A stretch of 64,000 bases of DNA from Flavobacterium sp. LC2016-13 (GTDB taxonomy: Bacteria; Bacteroidota; Bacteroidia; Flavobacteriales; Flavobacteriaceae): the NCBI RefSeq assembly GCF_009707955.1, contig NZ_WMDQ01000004.1, positions 460,646-524,645 of the forward strand, given 5' to 3'. This document shows, piece after piece, positions 37,236-46,368 of the stretch (the stretch's first letter is position 1; every line of letters begins with the position of its first letter). The notes below the pieces were generated by a model. The model saw nothing but the letters and a program-made list of their open reading frames with translations, did no database searches and had not been told where the DNA came from. Both the position numbers and the translations under genes were made by a program.

Positions 37236-39335
37236 CTACTTAAAATTTGCAATTCCTTCTTTCAGCCAATTCAGATATTCTTCTGTGCTAACATAACTAA
37301 TCGTTGGTTTTGAAGTGTGTAAATTCTTTCCTTCCAAATCAGTTAAAACATATAAAGGCTGCGTATTTGTTTTATATTTTGAGATCATAAAATCAGTCCA
37401 TTTATCGCCAACTGTAATGATTTTATCTCCTGAAGCTGTTACAAATTGTTCTTCTTTCGGCAATTCGCGTTTATCATCTACATAAAGAGAAATTAAAACA
37501 ACATCATTTTTTAAGATTGGTAAAACCGTTGGATCTGACCAAACATTATTTTCCATTTTTCTGCAATTTACACAAGCATAACCTGTAAAATCAAGCATGA
37601 TTGGTTTATTGATCGATTTTGCAAACGCTAAACCATCTTCATAATCATGAAAAACCATAATTCCGTGCGGGCCTAATTCTGCTCCTTCCGGCAATCCTTT
37701 TATAGATTCTGCACTTCCAATTGAATTACCTGAACCACCAACTCCAAATGGACTTTCGCTGTATGTTGGAGGTGGAGGAAAAGCGCTAATCAATTTTAAT
37801 GGCGCTCCCCAAAGTCCTGGAATCAAATAAACAGTAAACACAAGCGTAAGCAATCCTAAATACAATCTGCCTACAGAAATATGGTGCAACGGACTATCGT
37901 GTGGTAAAGTAATTTTACCAAATAAATACAATGTTAAAGCTGCAAAAATAGCGATCCAGATTGCGATGAAAACTTCTCTTTCAAGAAAATGCAACTGTAA
38001 AACCAAATCTGCATTAGATAAAAATTTGAATGCCAAAGCCAGTTCTAAAAACCCTAAAACAACTTTTACGGTGTTCAGCCATCCTCCAGATTTTGGTAAT
38101 GAATTTAACCAACCCGGGAACATCGCAAACAACATAAACGGTAAAGCCAATGCTAATGAAAAACCCAACATTCCGACAACTGGAGCAATTCCTCCATTTG
38201 AAGCTGCTTCAACTAATAAAGTTCCAACAATTGGTCCCGTACAAGAAAATGATACAATTGCCAAAGCCAAAGCCATAAACAATATTCCCACTATTCCGCC
38301 TCTGTCAGCTTGCTGATCTACTTTATTTCCCCATGAATTTGGTAACAAAATTTCAAATGCTCCTAAAAATGAAGTAGCAAAAATGATCAATATCACAAAG
38401 AAAATTAAATTAAACCAAACATCTGTAGATAAAGCATTTAATGCATCGGCACCAAATATTTTGGTAACAATTAAACCTAAAATCACATAGATAGCGATAA
38501 TAGAAAATCCGTAGAAAATAGCATTTCTGATTCCTTTTGCCCTGCTTTTACTTTGTTTCGTAAAGAAACTTACTGTCATTGGAATCATTGGGAAAACGCA
38601 AGGCGTTAACAATGCTGCAAACCCTGAAATGAATGCTACAAAAAATATTGACCATAAACTTCTTGAAGGTGCAGGCGCAGGAATTTCTTGTTTAGCACTT
38701 ACTGCAACAACTTCAGTTTTTGAAGATTCTTTTTGAGCCTTATCAACTTTAGCTGTTAAAGTATCAACAGCCAAAGCCGGAACTTTTGTTTCATCTAATT
38801 TTGCTTCTGTAATCGTTGGAACAGCATCCATCTTAAATGTTGATGGAATCGAAATCGAGAATTTTTTGCTCGAATTAATACAAACTTCTTTACAAACCTG
38901 AAAATCAAAATCAACATCAACCGTTTTTAAATTTGGGTTTATAATGGTGATTTCCTGCTCAATATGCGCTTTTCCTTCAAAAAAGGTTTCATTTACCCCA
39001 AAAATATCATTAAAAGCTGTTCTTGTTTTTCCTTCTTTGGCTTTGCCAACCAATTCGTAGTTTCCTTTTTGGTTTTTAAACACAATTTCTAACGGAAGCG
39101 GGCCGCCATCCGGAGTAAATTGTGAATACATGTGCCAATCTTTTTCGATTGTTGCATCAAAAATTAAAACAGCATGATTACCGGATTTCTTTTCAATTTT
39201 AGCAGTCCATTTTGCAGGCTCTAAAATTTGTGCGTTACCTTTTGCAAAAGCAAATATGAAAAATAACAAAAAAACAATGGTTTTATTCCAAACACTTTTT
39301 GATGTTATCGTTTGACGGGATTGAGTAAAGTTCAT
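37236..39335 (-). CDS. DsbD-like thiol:disulfide interchange protein
   Basis: 699 residues. Signal peptide ending GNAQ; N-terminal periplasmic domain (residues about 35-190) with a Cys pair in QVCKEVCINSS; central eight-helix electron-transfer domain with TPCVFPMIPM and FSCTGPIVG carrying the membrane Cys; C-terminal thioredoxin domain with YACVNCRKM (Cys588 and Cys591). It moves reducing power from cytoplasmic thioredoxin to periplasmic partners. The start ATG overlaps the tilS stop (TAATG), so it is translationally coupled. Confidence 0.9.
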   Translation of the reverse strand: MNFTQSRQTITSKSVWNKTIVFLLFFIFAFAKGNAQILEPAKWTAKIEKKSGNHAVLIFDATIEKDWHMYSQFTPDGGPLPLEIVFKNQKGNYELVGKAKEGKTRTAFNDIFGVNETFFEGKAHIEQEITIINPNLKTVDVDFDFQVCKEVCINSSKKFSISIPSTFKMDAVPTITEAKLDETKVPALAVDTLTAKVDKAQKESSKTEVVAVSAKQEIPAPAPSRSLWSIFFVAFISGFAALLTPCVFPMIPMTVSFFTKQSKSRAKGIRNAIFYGFSIIAIYVILGLIVTKIFGADALNALSTDVWFNLIFFVILIIFATSFLGAFEILLPNSWGNKVDQQADRGGIVGILFMALALAIVSFSCTGPIVGTLLVEAASNGGIAPVVGMLGFSLALALPFMLFAMFPGWLNSLPKSGGWLNTVKVVLGFLELALAFKFLSNADLVLQLHFLEREVFIAIWIAIFAALTLYLFGKITLPHDSPLHHISVGRLYLGLLTLVFTVYLIPGLWGAPLKLISAFPPPPTYSESPFGVGGSGNSIGSAESIKGLPEGAELGPHGIMVFHDYEDGLAFAKSINKPIMLDFTGYACVNCRKMENNVWSDPTVLPILKNDVVLISLYVDDKRELPKEEQFVTASGDKIITVGDKWTDFMISKYKTNTQPLYVLTDLEGKNLHTSKPTISYVSTEEYLNWLKEGIANFK

Positions 39336-40645
39336 TATTGTAATTCTATTTTAAGTATTCTATTTGTAGTATTTTCGATTTTAAAACGTTCGTCTTGCCT
39401 GATTCCTACAACCCAAACAATCTGGTTATCAGAACACAAAATCCATGTTTTTTCTTTTTCAATCAAAGATAATTTTTCATCTTTAAAAAGTTTGCTTACT
39501 TTTTTTGACTTACCATTCATTCCAAAAGGATTAAAAACATCCCCTTCATTCCATTTACGTAAAACTAAAGGAAACCGGATTTTTTCAGCGTCAACAAAGA
39601 TAGCTTTATTTGAATCTATTGTAATGTCGTCTACTTGACAAAGCTTCAAATTTAAGGGAAAATTAACTTCTTTATCATTTTCATTAATTTCAAATTCTTC
39701 CTTTTCTGATATTTCAGAAATTGGACTTAAAATCAACGTATTTCTGTTTTTTAATAATCTAAATTCAGTCGAAAACACTTGCTTTCCGGATTGTCCATCA
39801 ACTAAATCATAAATATCGTTCCAGGCCACAAAGCCAAATTCGTTGAGCCATTGGTACAAATACGATTTATAATTGGGTAATTTTTGAAGTTGATTTAAAT
39901 CGAAATGAATGTCATTCCCCTCTTCTTTCGCCACTTGCTGATAAATCATAATCGATGCATCTTCAACCATTTCCTGCGATTCCTGCAAATAAGATTGTGT
40001 ATTTTGAAAAGCATTCAAAAAATTTGGATTGATTTCTTTTAAAATCGGAACCAAATCATGACGGATTTTATTTCGCAAATATTTATTCGATGCATTACTG
40101 CTGTCTTCTCTCCATTCTATATTATTTTCCGTCGCATATTTTAGGATTTCTTCTCTTGAAAAAGGCAAAAGTGGACGAATGATTTTATCATTTTGTTCCG
40201 GAATTCCGGTTAATCCATCTAAACCCGTTCCGCGAGTTAAATTGATAATGAATGTTTCCAGATTATCATCGGCATGATGCGCCGTTAAAATATAATCGAA
40301 GTTTTTAGTTTCTAAAAGCTCATAAAACCAGCTATAGCGAAGTTCGCGAGCCGCAACCTGAGTCGAAAGTTTATAATCTTTAGCAAAAGCTTCGGTATCA
40401 AATTGAGTAGTAAAAACAGGAATATTATTTTGTTCGCAGTAATTTTGAATAAAATCCTGATCGCCAAAACTTTCTAATCCACGTAATTGAAAATTGCAAT
40501 GCAAAACCGCAATTTCGTATTGCAACTGATGCAGTAAATGCAACAAAACCATACTGTCTAATCCGCCACTTACAGCCAAAAAAAGTTTTTGCTCTTCCAG
40601 AAAAGGAAATCTTGAAGCGATATGATTTTGAAATTTTGAAAGCAT
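39335..40645 (-). CDS. tilS: tRNA(Ile)-lysidine synthase
   Basis: 436 residues. PP-loop SGGLDS (26-31) binds ATP. HHADDNLETFIINLTRGTGL is the second conserved block, and a C-terminal TilS domain contains LVLRKWNEGDVFNPFGM and KSKKVSKLFKDEK. It converts cytidine to lysidine at the wobble position of tRNA-Ile(CAU), letting it read AUA. Forms an operon with dsbD by a TAATG overlap. Confidence 0.95.
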   Translation of the reverse strand: MLSKFQNHIASRFPFLEEQKLFLAVSGGLDSMVLLHLLHQLQYEIAVLHCNFQLRGLESFGDQDFIQNYCEQNNIPVFTTQFDTEAFAKDYKLSTQVAARELRYSWFYELLETKNFDYILTAHHADDNLETFIINLTRGTGLDGLTGIPEQNDKIIRPLLPFSREEILKYATENNIEWREDSSNASNKYLRNKIRHDLVPILKEINPNFLNAFQNTQSYLQESQEMVEDASIMIYQQVAKEEGNDIHFDLNQLQKLPNYKSYLYQWLNEFGFVAWNDIYDLVDGQSGKQVFSTEFRLLKNRNTLILSPISEISEKEEFEINENDKEVNFPLNLKLCQVDDITIDSNKAIFVDAEKIRFPLVLRKWNEGDVFNPFGMNGKSKKVSKLFKDEKLSLIEKEKTWILCSDNQIVWVVGIRQDERFKIENTTNRILKIELQ

Positions 40646-40711
40646 TTGATAAATGTAAAGATTATATTTTATCTATTTTTAAATGAAATGTTAAGCGTTA
40701 ATTTTTTTTTT

Positions 40712-40870
40712 CGCAGATTCTGCAGATTGAGCAGATTTTTTTTTCCACAGATTAAAATAATTTGCACAGATTTTTTATAAGAATTTCACGCAGATTTAAA
40801 AAGATTTAAGCAGATTCCCGCAAATTAATTTTAATAAAAATCTATTTAAATCTGCAGAATCTGCGTGAAA
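40712..40870. repeat. CAGATT-rich nested palindrome
   Basis: Outer arms CGCAGATTCTGCAGA (40712-40726) and TCTGCAGAATCTGCG (40851-40865) are perfect complements. Inner arm TTTCACGCAGAT (40784-40795) also pairs with ATCTGCGTGAAA (40859-40870), so two alternative folds exist. CAGATT occurs many times between them. A second copy lies at 50805-50904. Confidence 0.8.
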
Positions 40871-40908
40871 CAAAATCCTTTTAATATTGTAATCTGTGGC
40901 TCATATTT

Positions 40909-42195
40909 TTACTGCAAAACTTCACGCATTGCTTTAGCTTTTAGCAAACATTCTTCATATTCTTTTTCAGGAACAGATTGTGCTGTAATGGCACTTCCAA
41001 CAGAAAATGAAACATATTGATTTTCCTGATTATACAAAATGCTTCTTATCACTACATTAAAATCAAAATCACCTTCGGGCGTAAAATATCCAACTGCACC
41101 GCTATATAAACCTCTTTTGGTTTCTTCCAGATTTTCAATAATTTTCATAACTGAAATCTTTGGCGCTCCGGTCATGCTTCCCATTGGGAAAGTTGTTTTT
41201 AAAACATCTATTGGCGAATATTGCGAATCTAATTTTGATGTTATCGTCGAAATCATTTGATGTACCTGCAAAAAAGAATAAATCTTGCAAAGCTCTACTA
41301 CTTCTACCGAACCTTTTTGTGCTGTATGCGACAAATCATTTCGAACCAAATCTGTAATCATGATATTTTCGGCTCTTTCTTTTGAATCTGATTCCAAAAA
41401 TTGCTTTGATTTTTCGTCTTCATTTGGGTCTGAAAATCGTTTTGAAGTTCCTTTTATTGGTTGAGAAATTAAGGTCTCTCCCACTTTTTTCAAATAACGT
41501 TCCGGTGAAGCTGAAAGCAGATATTGTTTATGATTTTTAAAGAAAACCGAGAACGGTGCTTGTGAAATTTCATTCAGTTTTTGAAATTTTTCCAATGGAT
41601 TAATTATTGCATTTTCGGCAAAAAATTCCATACAAAAATTAGCTTCATACATATCGCCTTTATGAATATGTTCAAGCATTTTTGTTACTTTTTCTACATA
41701 CAATTCTTTTGAAATACGTTGTTGCACTTCGACTTCGCTCAGTGTGACAAACGGCTCAAAATGACTTTTGGTTATTTCATCAAAATCTTCTTCAACCTCA
41801 TCATCACAAAGCAATAAATATTGAATTTCAAGCTGATTTTCTTTCAGAATGAATATTTTTTTAGGCTGAAAGAAAAACAAATCCGGAAACTCTAATCCAT
41901 CAAAATTAGAAGATTTAAGTGGTTCAACATCATTTTTTAAATCGTATGTCAAATAACCAAAAAGCCAGTCTTTAGTAGTTTGCTGATATTGTTTTAAATC
42001 CTCAAAAGCATTATGAAAATCGGTTTTTAAAGACGTAAAAGCATCAACGGCCAAAGTAAAATTGAAGCTTGAATATTCTTGCGGATATGAATTGCTATCC
42101 AAAAAAACGACTTCACGAAATTGCTGTGCCCAAATTAGAAGTTGTTGTTTAAACTGCTCTGGATTTGAAATATGTTTATGAATGGAAACTCTCAA
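40909..42195 (-). CDS. pabB: Aminodeoxychorismate synthase component I (PabB-type chorismate-binding enzyme)
   Basis: Start taken as the TTG at 42195 (MRVSIHKHISNPEQFK), 428 residues. A longer frame from the TTG at 42219 is rejected because that codon is the end of a TAATTTTG promoter box. The N-terminal lid domain covers about 150 residues. The chorismate-binding domain then contains KGDMYEANFCMEFF, LLSASPERYLK, QPIKGTSKR, MITDLVRNDLS and TTFPMGSMTGAPK, matching PabB/TrpE. Assignment to PabB instead of TrpE rests on length and the isolated position without trpG. A repeat-derived stretch lies in the linker (see 41726-41752). Confidence 0.85.
   Translation of the reverse strand: MRVSIHKHISNPEQFKQQLLIWAQQFREVVFLDSNSYPQEYSSFNFTLAVDAFTSLKTDFHNAFEDLKQYQQTTKDWLFGYLTYDLKNDVEPLKSSNFDGLEFPDLFFFQPKKIFILKENQLEIQYLLLCDDEVEEDFDEITKSHFEPFVTLSEVEVQQRISKELYVEKVTKMLEHIHKGDMYEANFCMEFFAENAIINPLEKFQKLNEISQAPFSVFFKNHKQYLLSASPERYLKKVGETLISQPIKGTSKRFSDPNEDEKSKQFLESDSKERAENIMITDLVRNDLSHTAQKGSVEVVELCKIYSFLQVHQMISTITSKLDSQYSPIDVLKTTFPMGSMTGAPKISVMKIIENLEETKRGLYSGAVGYFTPEGDFDFNVVIRSILYNQENQYVSFSVGSAITAQSVPEKEYEECLLKAKAMREVLQ
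41726..41752 (-). repeat. GTCAGGCTGAGCG repeat arm inside pabB
   Basis: On the minus strand GTTTGTCACACTGAGCGAAG continues TCGAAGT, matching the 22-nt arm at 32709-32730 except at two or three positions. It is read in frame as FVTLSEVEVQ, about residues 149-158 of the shortened protein, exactly in the linker before the chorismate-binding domain. Confidence 0.7.
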
Positions 42196-42216
42196 AAAAG
42201 TATAAATTTTAGAATT

Positions 42217-42244
42217 CAAAATTACGACAAAAAAAATCCTTCAA
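42217..42244 (-). promoter_or_regulatory. Promoter of pabB (TTG - 17 nt - TAATTTTG)
   Basis: Minus strand: TTG at 42244-42242, 17-nt spacer, TAATTTTG at 42224-42217. Transcription would start near 42211, giving a leader of about 16 nt to the TTG start at 42195. Confidence 0.7.
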
Positions 42245-42346
42245 TAAAATAATCCCAAAAAATTATTGGCACACTTTTTAGTATATCGAATTAACATAAA
42301 TACTAAAAATTATTTATCATTTATTAATCAAATTTCTAAAAACTTT

Positions 42347-43246
42347 ATGAAAACAATCGCAAAAGTAGGTTTTACTACGTTATTAATCATCGCATTACTA
42401 TTTTCTTGCAAAAAAGCTGATAATGCTTCGGGCGAAGCAACTGCAGATTATGCAACTACAACAGACAGTACTGCTGTATCTTCATCGGCAGCGGTCGAGA
42501 AAAAAGATAGCAAGCAAAAATTTATCCGAACTGCTGATATAAAATTCAAGGTTAAAAACGTCGTCAAATCTACTTATGCAATTGAAAACGCTGTTCAAAA
42601 ATTTGGAGGTTATGTTACTTATACTAATTTACAAAGTAATATTCACGATCAGATAAAAACCAAAATTAGTCAGGACAGTACTTTAGAAACTACTAAATTT
42701 TCGGTAGAAAATAATATTACGATTCGCGTACCCAATACCCAACTTGATACTGTAATTAAAACTATTGCCAAACAAATTGATTTTCTGGATTTTAGAATTA
42801 TCAAAGCTGATGATGTTTCTTTGAAATTATTATCGAATCAGCTTTCTCAAAAAAGAGGTGTTGTGAATGAAAAAAGAATTGAAAAAGCGATTGATACAAA
42901 AGGTAAAAAAATAAATGATATTGTAGAAGCAGAAAATACTTTGGCCAACCAAAAAGAAGCCAATGATAATCGAACAATCGATAATTTATCATTACAGGAT
43001 CAGGTTAATTTTAGCACCATTACTTTGCAGCTTTACCAAAATGAAACGATCAGACAGGAAATGACTGAAGGAGAAAAAGATAGTGCCGCATATAAACCTA
43101 ATTTAGGCATTCAGATTATTGATGCTTTAAAAAGCGGCTGGTATATTCTGGAAGCAATCTTTGTTTTTTTATTGAATTTATGGCCATTTATAGTGATTGG
43201 TATAACTGGATATATTCTTTATAAAAAATATGTCAAAAAACAGTAA
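42347..43246 (+). CDS. DUF4349 lipoprotein
   Basis: ATG at 42347 gives a lipoprotein signal MKTIAKVGFTTLLIIALLFSC (residues 1-21), so it is preferred over the in-frame upstream ATG. After a Ser/Thr/Ala linker comes the DUF4349 body with RTADIKFKVKNVVKSTYAIE, FGGYVTYTNLQS and a coiled-coil segment around residues 175-215. It ends in a hydrophobic C-terminal helix LEAIFVFLLNLWPFIVIGIT. Function unknown; such proteins are usually inner-membrane anchored by the C-terminal segment. Confidence 0.85.
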   Translation: MKTIAKVGFTTLLIIALLFSCKKADNASGEATADYATTTDSTAVSSSAAVEKKDSKQKFIRTADIKFKVKNVVKSTYAIENAVQKFGGYVTYTNLQSNIHDQIKTKISQDSTLETTKFSVENNITIRVPNTQLDTVIKTIAKQIDFLDFRIIKADDVSLKLLSNQLSQKRGVVNEKRIEKAIDTKGKKINDIVEAENTLANQKEANDNRTIDNLSLQDQVNFSTITLQLYQNETIRQEMTEGEKDSAAYKPNLGIQIIDALKSGWYILEAIFVFLLNLWPFIVIGITGYILYKKYVKKQ

Positions 43247-43451
43247 AACTGTTAATATAGTAGCAATTTAATAAGAAAAAATTCATTATATTTGATATAG
43301 TATTAAATTAATCCCATAATAGGATAACGTTGATTATCGAATTCTTAATTAAATGGCCTTAAAAAACGGATTTCATTTTGGTAGAGAATTCAAATTGTAA
43401 TGTTTATAAGCAAATAATTTATATTTTTTAACCTATTAAAATCCTAGTATT

Positions 43452-43826
43452 ATGAAAATTGCTACCATTATTGTCCGCGTTTTGATTGGCCTATTATTAC
43501 TTTTTGCTTCCATTAGTTTCTTTTTTAAACTAGCTCCGGAACCAGAAGTAACAGGAAATTTTAAAGCTTTTAATATGGGCTTAGTTGCATCAACTTATTT
43601 ATTGCCATTAGCAAAAACAGTAGAATTGCTTTGCGGAATTGCATTTATAACGGGTAGATTTGTAACATTGGCCAATATTTTGATCTTACCAATTACAATC
43701 AATATTTTGTTTATTAATTATTTTATGGCTCCGGAAGGTTTGCCAATAGCGGCATTGTTATTCGCTGCTAATTTATTTTTGATTTACAGATATTGGGATA
43801 ATTATAGAAGTCTTTTCAGACCATAA
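43452..43826 (+). CDS. DoxX-like membrane protein
   Basis: 124 residues, four hydrophobic segments. Pattern VRVLIGLLLLFASISFFFKL, then LLPLAKTVELLCGIAFITGRF, matches the small DoxX family. Role in electron transfer or stress is not assignable. Shares a terminator with the convergent lipocalin gene. Confidence 0.8.
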   Translation: MKIATIIVRVLIGLLLLFASISFFFKLAPEPEVTGNFKAFNMGLVASTYLLPLAKTVELLCGIAFITGRFVTLANILILPITINILFINYFMAPEGLPIAALLFAANLFLIYRYWDNYRSLFRP

Positions 43827-43848
43827 AAGTATCATTATAAAATAAAAG

Positions 43849-43882
43849 AACCCGACAGATATAAAAATCTGTCGGGTTTTTG
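43849..43882. terminator. Bidirectional terminator between doxX-like and lipocalin genes
   Basis: Arms AACCCGACAGAT (43849-43860) and ATCTGTCGGGTT (43867-43878), perfect, with A-rich sequence on one side and a T-run on the other. Confidence 0.85.
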
Positions 43883-43883
43883 T

Positions 43884-44429
43884 TTAATTTGTTTTATTGT
43901 GCTCTACCCAAACAAGGTCTGATATATTATAACCTATTTCCTGAGCTTTTATTAGGTATTCTGCTTTGATACTTTCAGGAATTGTAGTTTCTCTCGAAAG
44001 TATCCACATATATTTTAAGTTCTCACCAACTACAAGTGCATACTTATAATCTTTATCAACGGCAATTACATTATATCCTGAATAAAAAGGACCAAAAAAT
44101 GAGACCTTAAGCATACCAACATTGTCCTTTTTGACGAACTTGGCTTTCCCGATGCTTTCTTCCCATTTGTCTTTTTTGACATTATAGCCCTTATTATCAA
44201 CTTTTATAGTGCCGTCATCATTTGCAGTATAATTTGCCGTGACGTTATTGAGTCCTTTTTCGTATTTAAAATCTAATCTTGCTATTTCAAACCATTTTCC
44301 CAAATACTTTGCTTTATCAAAACTATTGACTGCATTTGCTTTTTTGGGAATCGTTGAACCGCAAGAAGAGTAAAGTGCGATCGCAATTCCTGCTCCAATT
44401 AAAGCAGGAGCTACATGTCTATTTTTCAT
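43884..44429 (-). CDS. Outer-membrane lipocalin (Blc-like)
   Basis: 181 residues. N-terminal signal with a lipobox-like SSCGS (Cys23). KYLGKWFEIARLDFKYEKG is the lipocalin GxW motif, and MWILSRETTIPESIKAEYL resembles the second and third structurally conserved regions. Blc proteins bind lipids or lysophospholipids at the outer membrane; ligand here unknown. Confidence 0.9.
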   Translation of the reverse strand: MKNRHVAPALIGAGIAIALYSSCGSTIPKKANAVNSFDKAKYLGKWFEIARLDFKYEKGLNNVTANYTANDDGTIKVDNKGYNVKKDKWEESIGKAKFVKKDNVGMLKVSFFGPFYSGYNVIAVDKDYKYALVVGENLKYMWILSRETTIPESIKAEYLIKAQEIGYNISDLVWVEHNKTN

Positions 44430-44541
44430 GATGTTAACTTTTTATATAAGTAAAGATAGCATCGTAATAGTACATCTAATTTACAAAATTATTTTTGATT
44501 TTTATATTTTAAAGAGGAGAAAATAATTAAAAATAAAAAAA

Positions 44542-44578
44542 ACCGTTAGTCCCAAAGGTTCGGGATAATTCTAACGGT
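44542..44578 (-). terminator. Terminator of lpdA
   Basis: ACCGTTAG (44542-44549) pairs with CTAACGGT (44571-44578), with an inner TCCC/GGGA pairing; on the minus strand it is followed by a T-run. Confidence 0.8.
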
Positions 44579-44602
44579 CTTTGAATATATACTTGACGTA
44601 GA

Positions 44603-46006
44603 TTATACGTGCAATGCTCTATCATCTGTAGCTGCTAATGCAGCTTCTTTTACAGCTTCTGCAAAAGTTGGGTGTGCGTGGCTCATTCTTGAAATATCTT
44701 CAGCAGATGCTTTAAATTCCATTGCTGTAACAGCTTCTGCGATTAAATCTGCTGTACGGGCTCCAATCATGTGAACTCCTAAAACTTCATCAGTTTTAGC
44801 ATCTGCAATGATTTTTACGAATCCGTCAAGATCTCCACTTGCTCTTGCACGTCCTAAAGCTTTAAAAGGAAAACTTCCTACTTTATATTCAGTTCCAGAA
44901 GCTTTTACCTGCTCTTCAGTTTGTCCAACTGCTGCAACTTCCGGCCAAGTGTAAACTACACCAGGAATTAAGTTATAATCGATATGTGGTTTTTGACCTG
45001 CTAAGATCTCAGCAACCATAGTTCCTTCTTCTTCTGCTTTGTGTGCTAACATTGCTCCACGGACAACATCACCAATTGCATAGATATTTGGAACGTTAGT
45101 TTGTAAATGATCGTTTACTTCTACTTGTCCTCTGTCTGAAATTTTTACTCCTGCTTTGTCAGCATTTAATCCGTCTGTATAAGGACGACGACCAACAGAA
45201 ACTAATGAATAATCTCCTTCAAGAGTGATTGTTTCTCCTTTTGCGTTTTCAGCCTGAACTACAACAGCATCGCCGTTTCTTTCTACTGATTTTACTTTGT
45301 GAGAAACGTAGAATTTCATTCCTTGTTTTTTCAATACTTTAGTCAATTCTTTAGACAAAGAACTATCCATTCCAGGAATAATTCTGTCCATGAATTCTAC
45401 CACAGAAACTTGTGCTCCTAAACGTAGGTAAACTTGTCCAAGTTCGATTCCGATAACTCCACCACCAATAATTACTAAGTGTTTTGGAACTTCTTTTAAA
45501 GCCAAAGCTTCTGTAGAAGTGATGATTCTTTCTTTATCAATTTTGATGAAAGGCAAAGAAGATGGTTTTGAACCTGTAGCAATTACAGAATATTTTGCTT
45601 CGATAGTTTCTGATGTTCCGTCAGCTTTTGCAACTGCAATGTGGGTTGCATCTACGAAAGATCCTAAACCGTTAAAAACAGTGATTTTATTTTTATCCAT
45701 TAAGTAGTTGATTCCACCTACGGTTTGATCTACAACTGCTTGCTTGCGTGCGATCATTTTCTCTAAATTGATTTTTACATCTCCAGAAACTTCGATTCCG
45801 TGATCTGCAAAATGAGCAATTTCTGAATAATGATGAGAAGAAGATAATAATGCTTTTGAAGGAATACAACCTACGTTAAGGCAAGTTCCGCCCAAAGAGC
45901 TATACTTTTCTACAATTGCTGTTTTGAAACCTAATTGTGCGCAACGAATTGCTGATACATATCCTCCAGGACCTGAACCTATAATGACTACGTCAAATGA
46001 ACTCAT
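44603..46006 (-). CDS. lpdA: Dihydrolipoyl dehydrogenase (E3)
   Basis: 467 residues. FAD-binding IIGSGPGGYVSAI at the N-terminus; redox disulfide Cys42/Cys47 in GGTCLNVGCIPSKALL; NAD-binding VIIGGGVIGIELGQVY near residue 180; late IYAIGDVVRGAMLAHKAEEE; and catalytic HAHPTFAEAVKEA at the C-terminus. It reoxidises lipoyl groups of pyruvate and 2-oxoglutarate dehydrogenases and the glycine cleavage system. Monocistronic, with terminator and candidate promoter. Confidence 0.97.
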   Translation of the reverse strand: MSSFDVVIIGSGPGGYVSAIRCAQLGFKTAIVEKYSSLGGTCLNVGCIPSKALLSSSHHYSEIAHFADHGIEVSGDVKINLEKMIARKQAVVDQTVGGINYLMDKNKITVFNGLGSFVDATHIAVAKADGTSETIEAKYSVIATGSKPSSLPFIKIDKERIITSTEALALKEVPKHLVIIGGGVIGIELGQVYLRLGAQVSVVEFMDRIIPGMDSSLSKELTKVLKKQGMKFYVSHKVKSVERNGDAVVVQAENAKGETITLEGDYSLVSVGRRPYTDGLNADKAGVKISDRGQVEVNDHLQTNVPNIYAIGDVVRGAMLAHKAEEEGTMVAEILAGQKPHIDYNLIPGVVYTWPEVAAVGQTEEQVKASGTEYKVGSFPFKALGRARASGDLDGFVKIIADAKTDEVLGVHMIGARTADLIAEAVTAMEFKASAEDISRMSHAHPTFAEAVKEAALAATDDRALHV

Positions 46007-46033
46007 AGTATTTTGTTTTTATTTTAGCGGTTA

Positions 46034-46041
46034 CAAAATTA
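46034..46041 (-). promoter_or_regulatory. Candidate -7 box TAATTTTG for lpdA
   Basis: Minus-strand TAnnTTTG match 28 nt upstream of the lpdA ATG; -33 element not clear. Confidence 0.5.
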
Positions 46042-46193
46042 AGGAATAAAGTTTTGTTTAAAGTTTAAATTACAATGTTTTTTGTGTGAAATTTTGGGTG
46101 GGAGTTTTATGGCAAAATGCGCTAAGATTTACGGAAAGGTTTGCATTTTTTTTATTCAATAGACTGAAATTTTGCTTGAAAAGTCGTAAAGCT

Positions 46194-46293
46194 TGTCATC
46201 CTGAGGAACGAAGGATCGCACAAGGAATTCCGTAAGCTGAATCGCCAATCTTTATCGAGTTACGCGTGTGATCCTTCGTTCCTCAGGATGACA
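46194..46293. repeat. 100-bp GTCATCCTGAGG palindrome, copy 1
   Basis: Begins TGTCATCCTGAGGAACGAAG and ends with its inverted counterpart. The centre contains AATCGCCAATCTTT and TCGAGTTACG. It lies between lpdA and the Lrp gene. Copy 2 (48543-48642) has the same length and the same centre. Confidence 0.85.
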
Positions 46294-46368
46294 AAAAACA
46301 CTTTGCGACTTCGCGTCTTTGCAAAATTAAAACCTTTGAACCTTTCCTTCTCTGAACCTCTGAACCTT

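Noticed and set aside
40712..40870. CAGATT repeats as a possible CRISPR array
   Set aside because: Units are short, irregularly spaced and mirrored, with no constant spacer length and no cas genes.
43352..43399. 15-codon frame starting ATGGCCTTAAAAAACGG upstream of the DoxX-like gene
   Set aside because: Too short, no ribosome-site or conservation evidence; could be a leader but unsupported.
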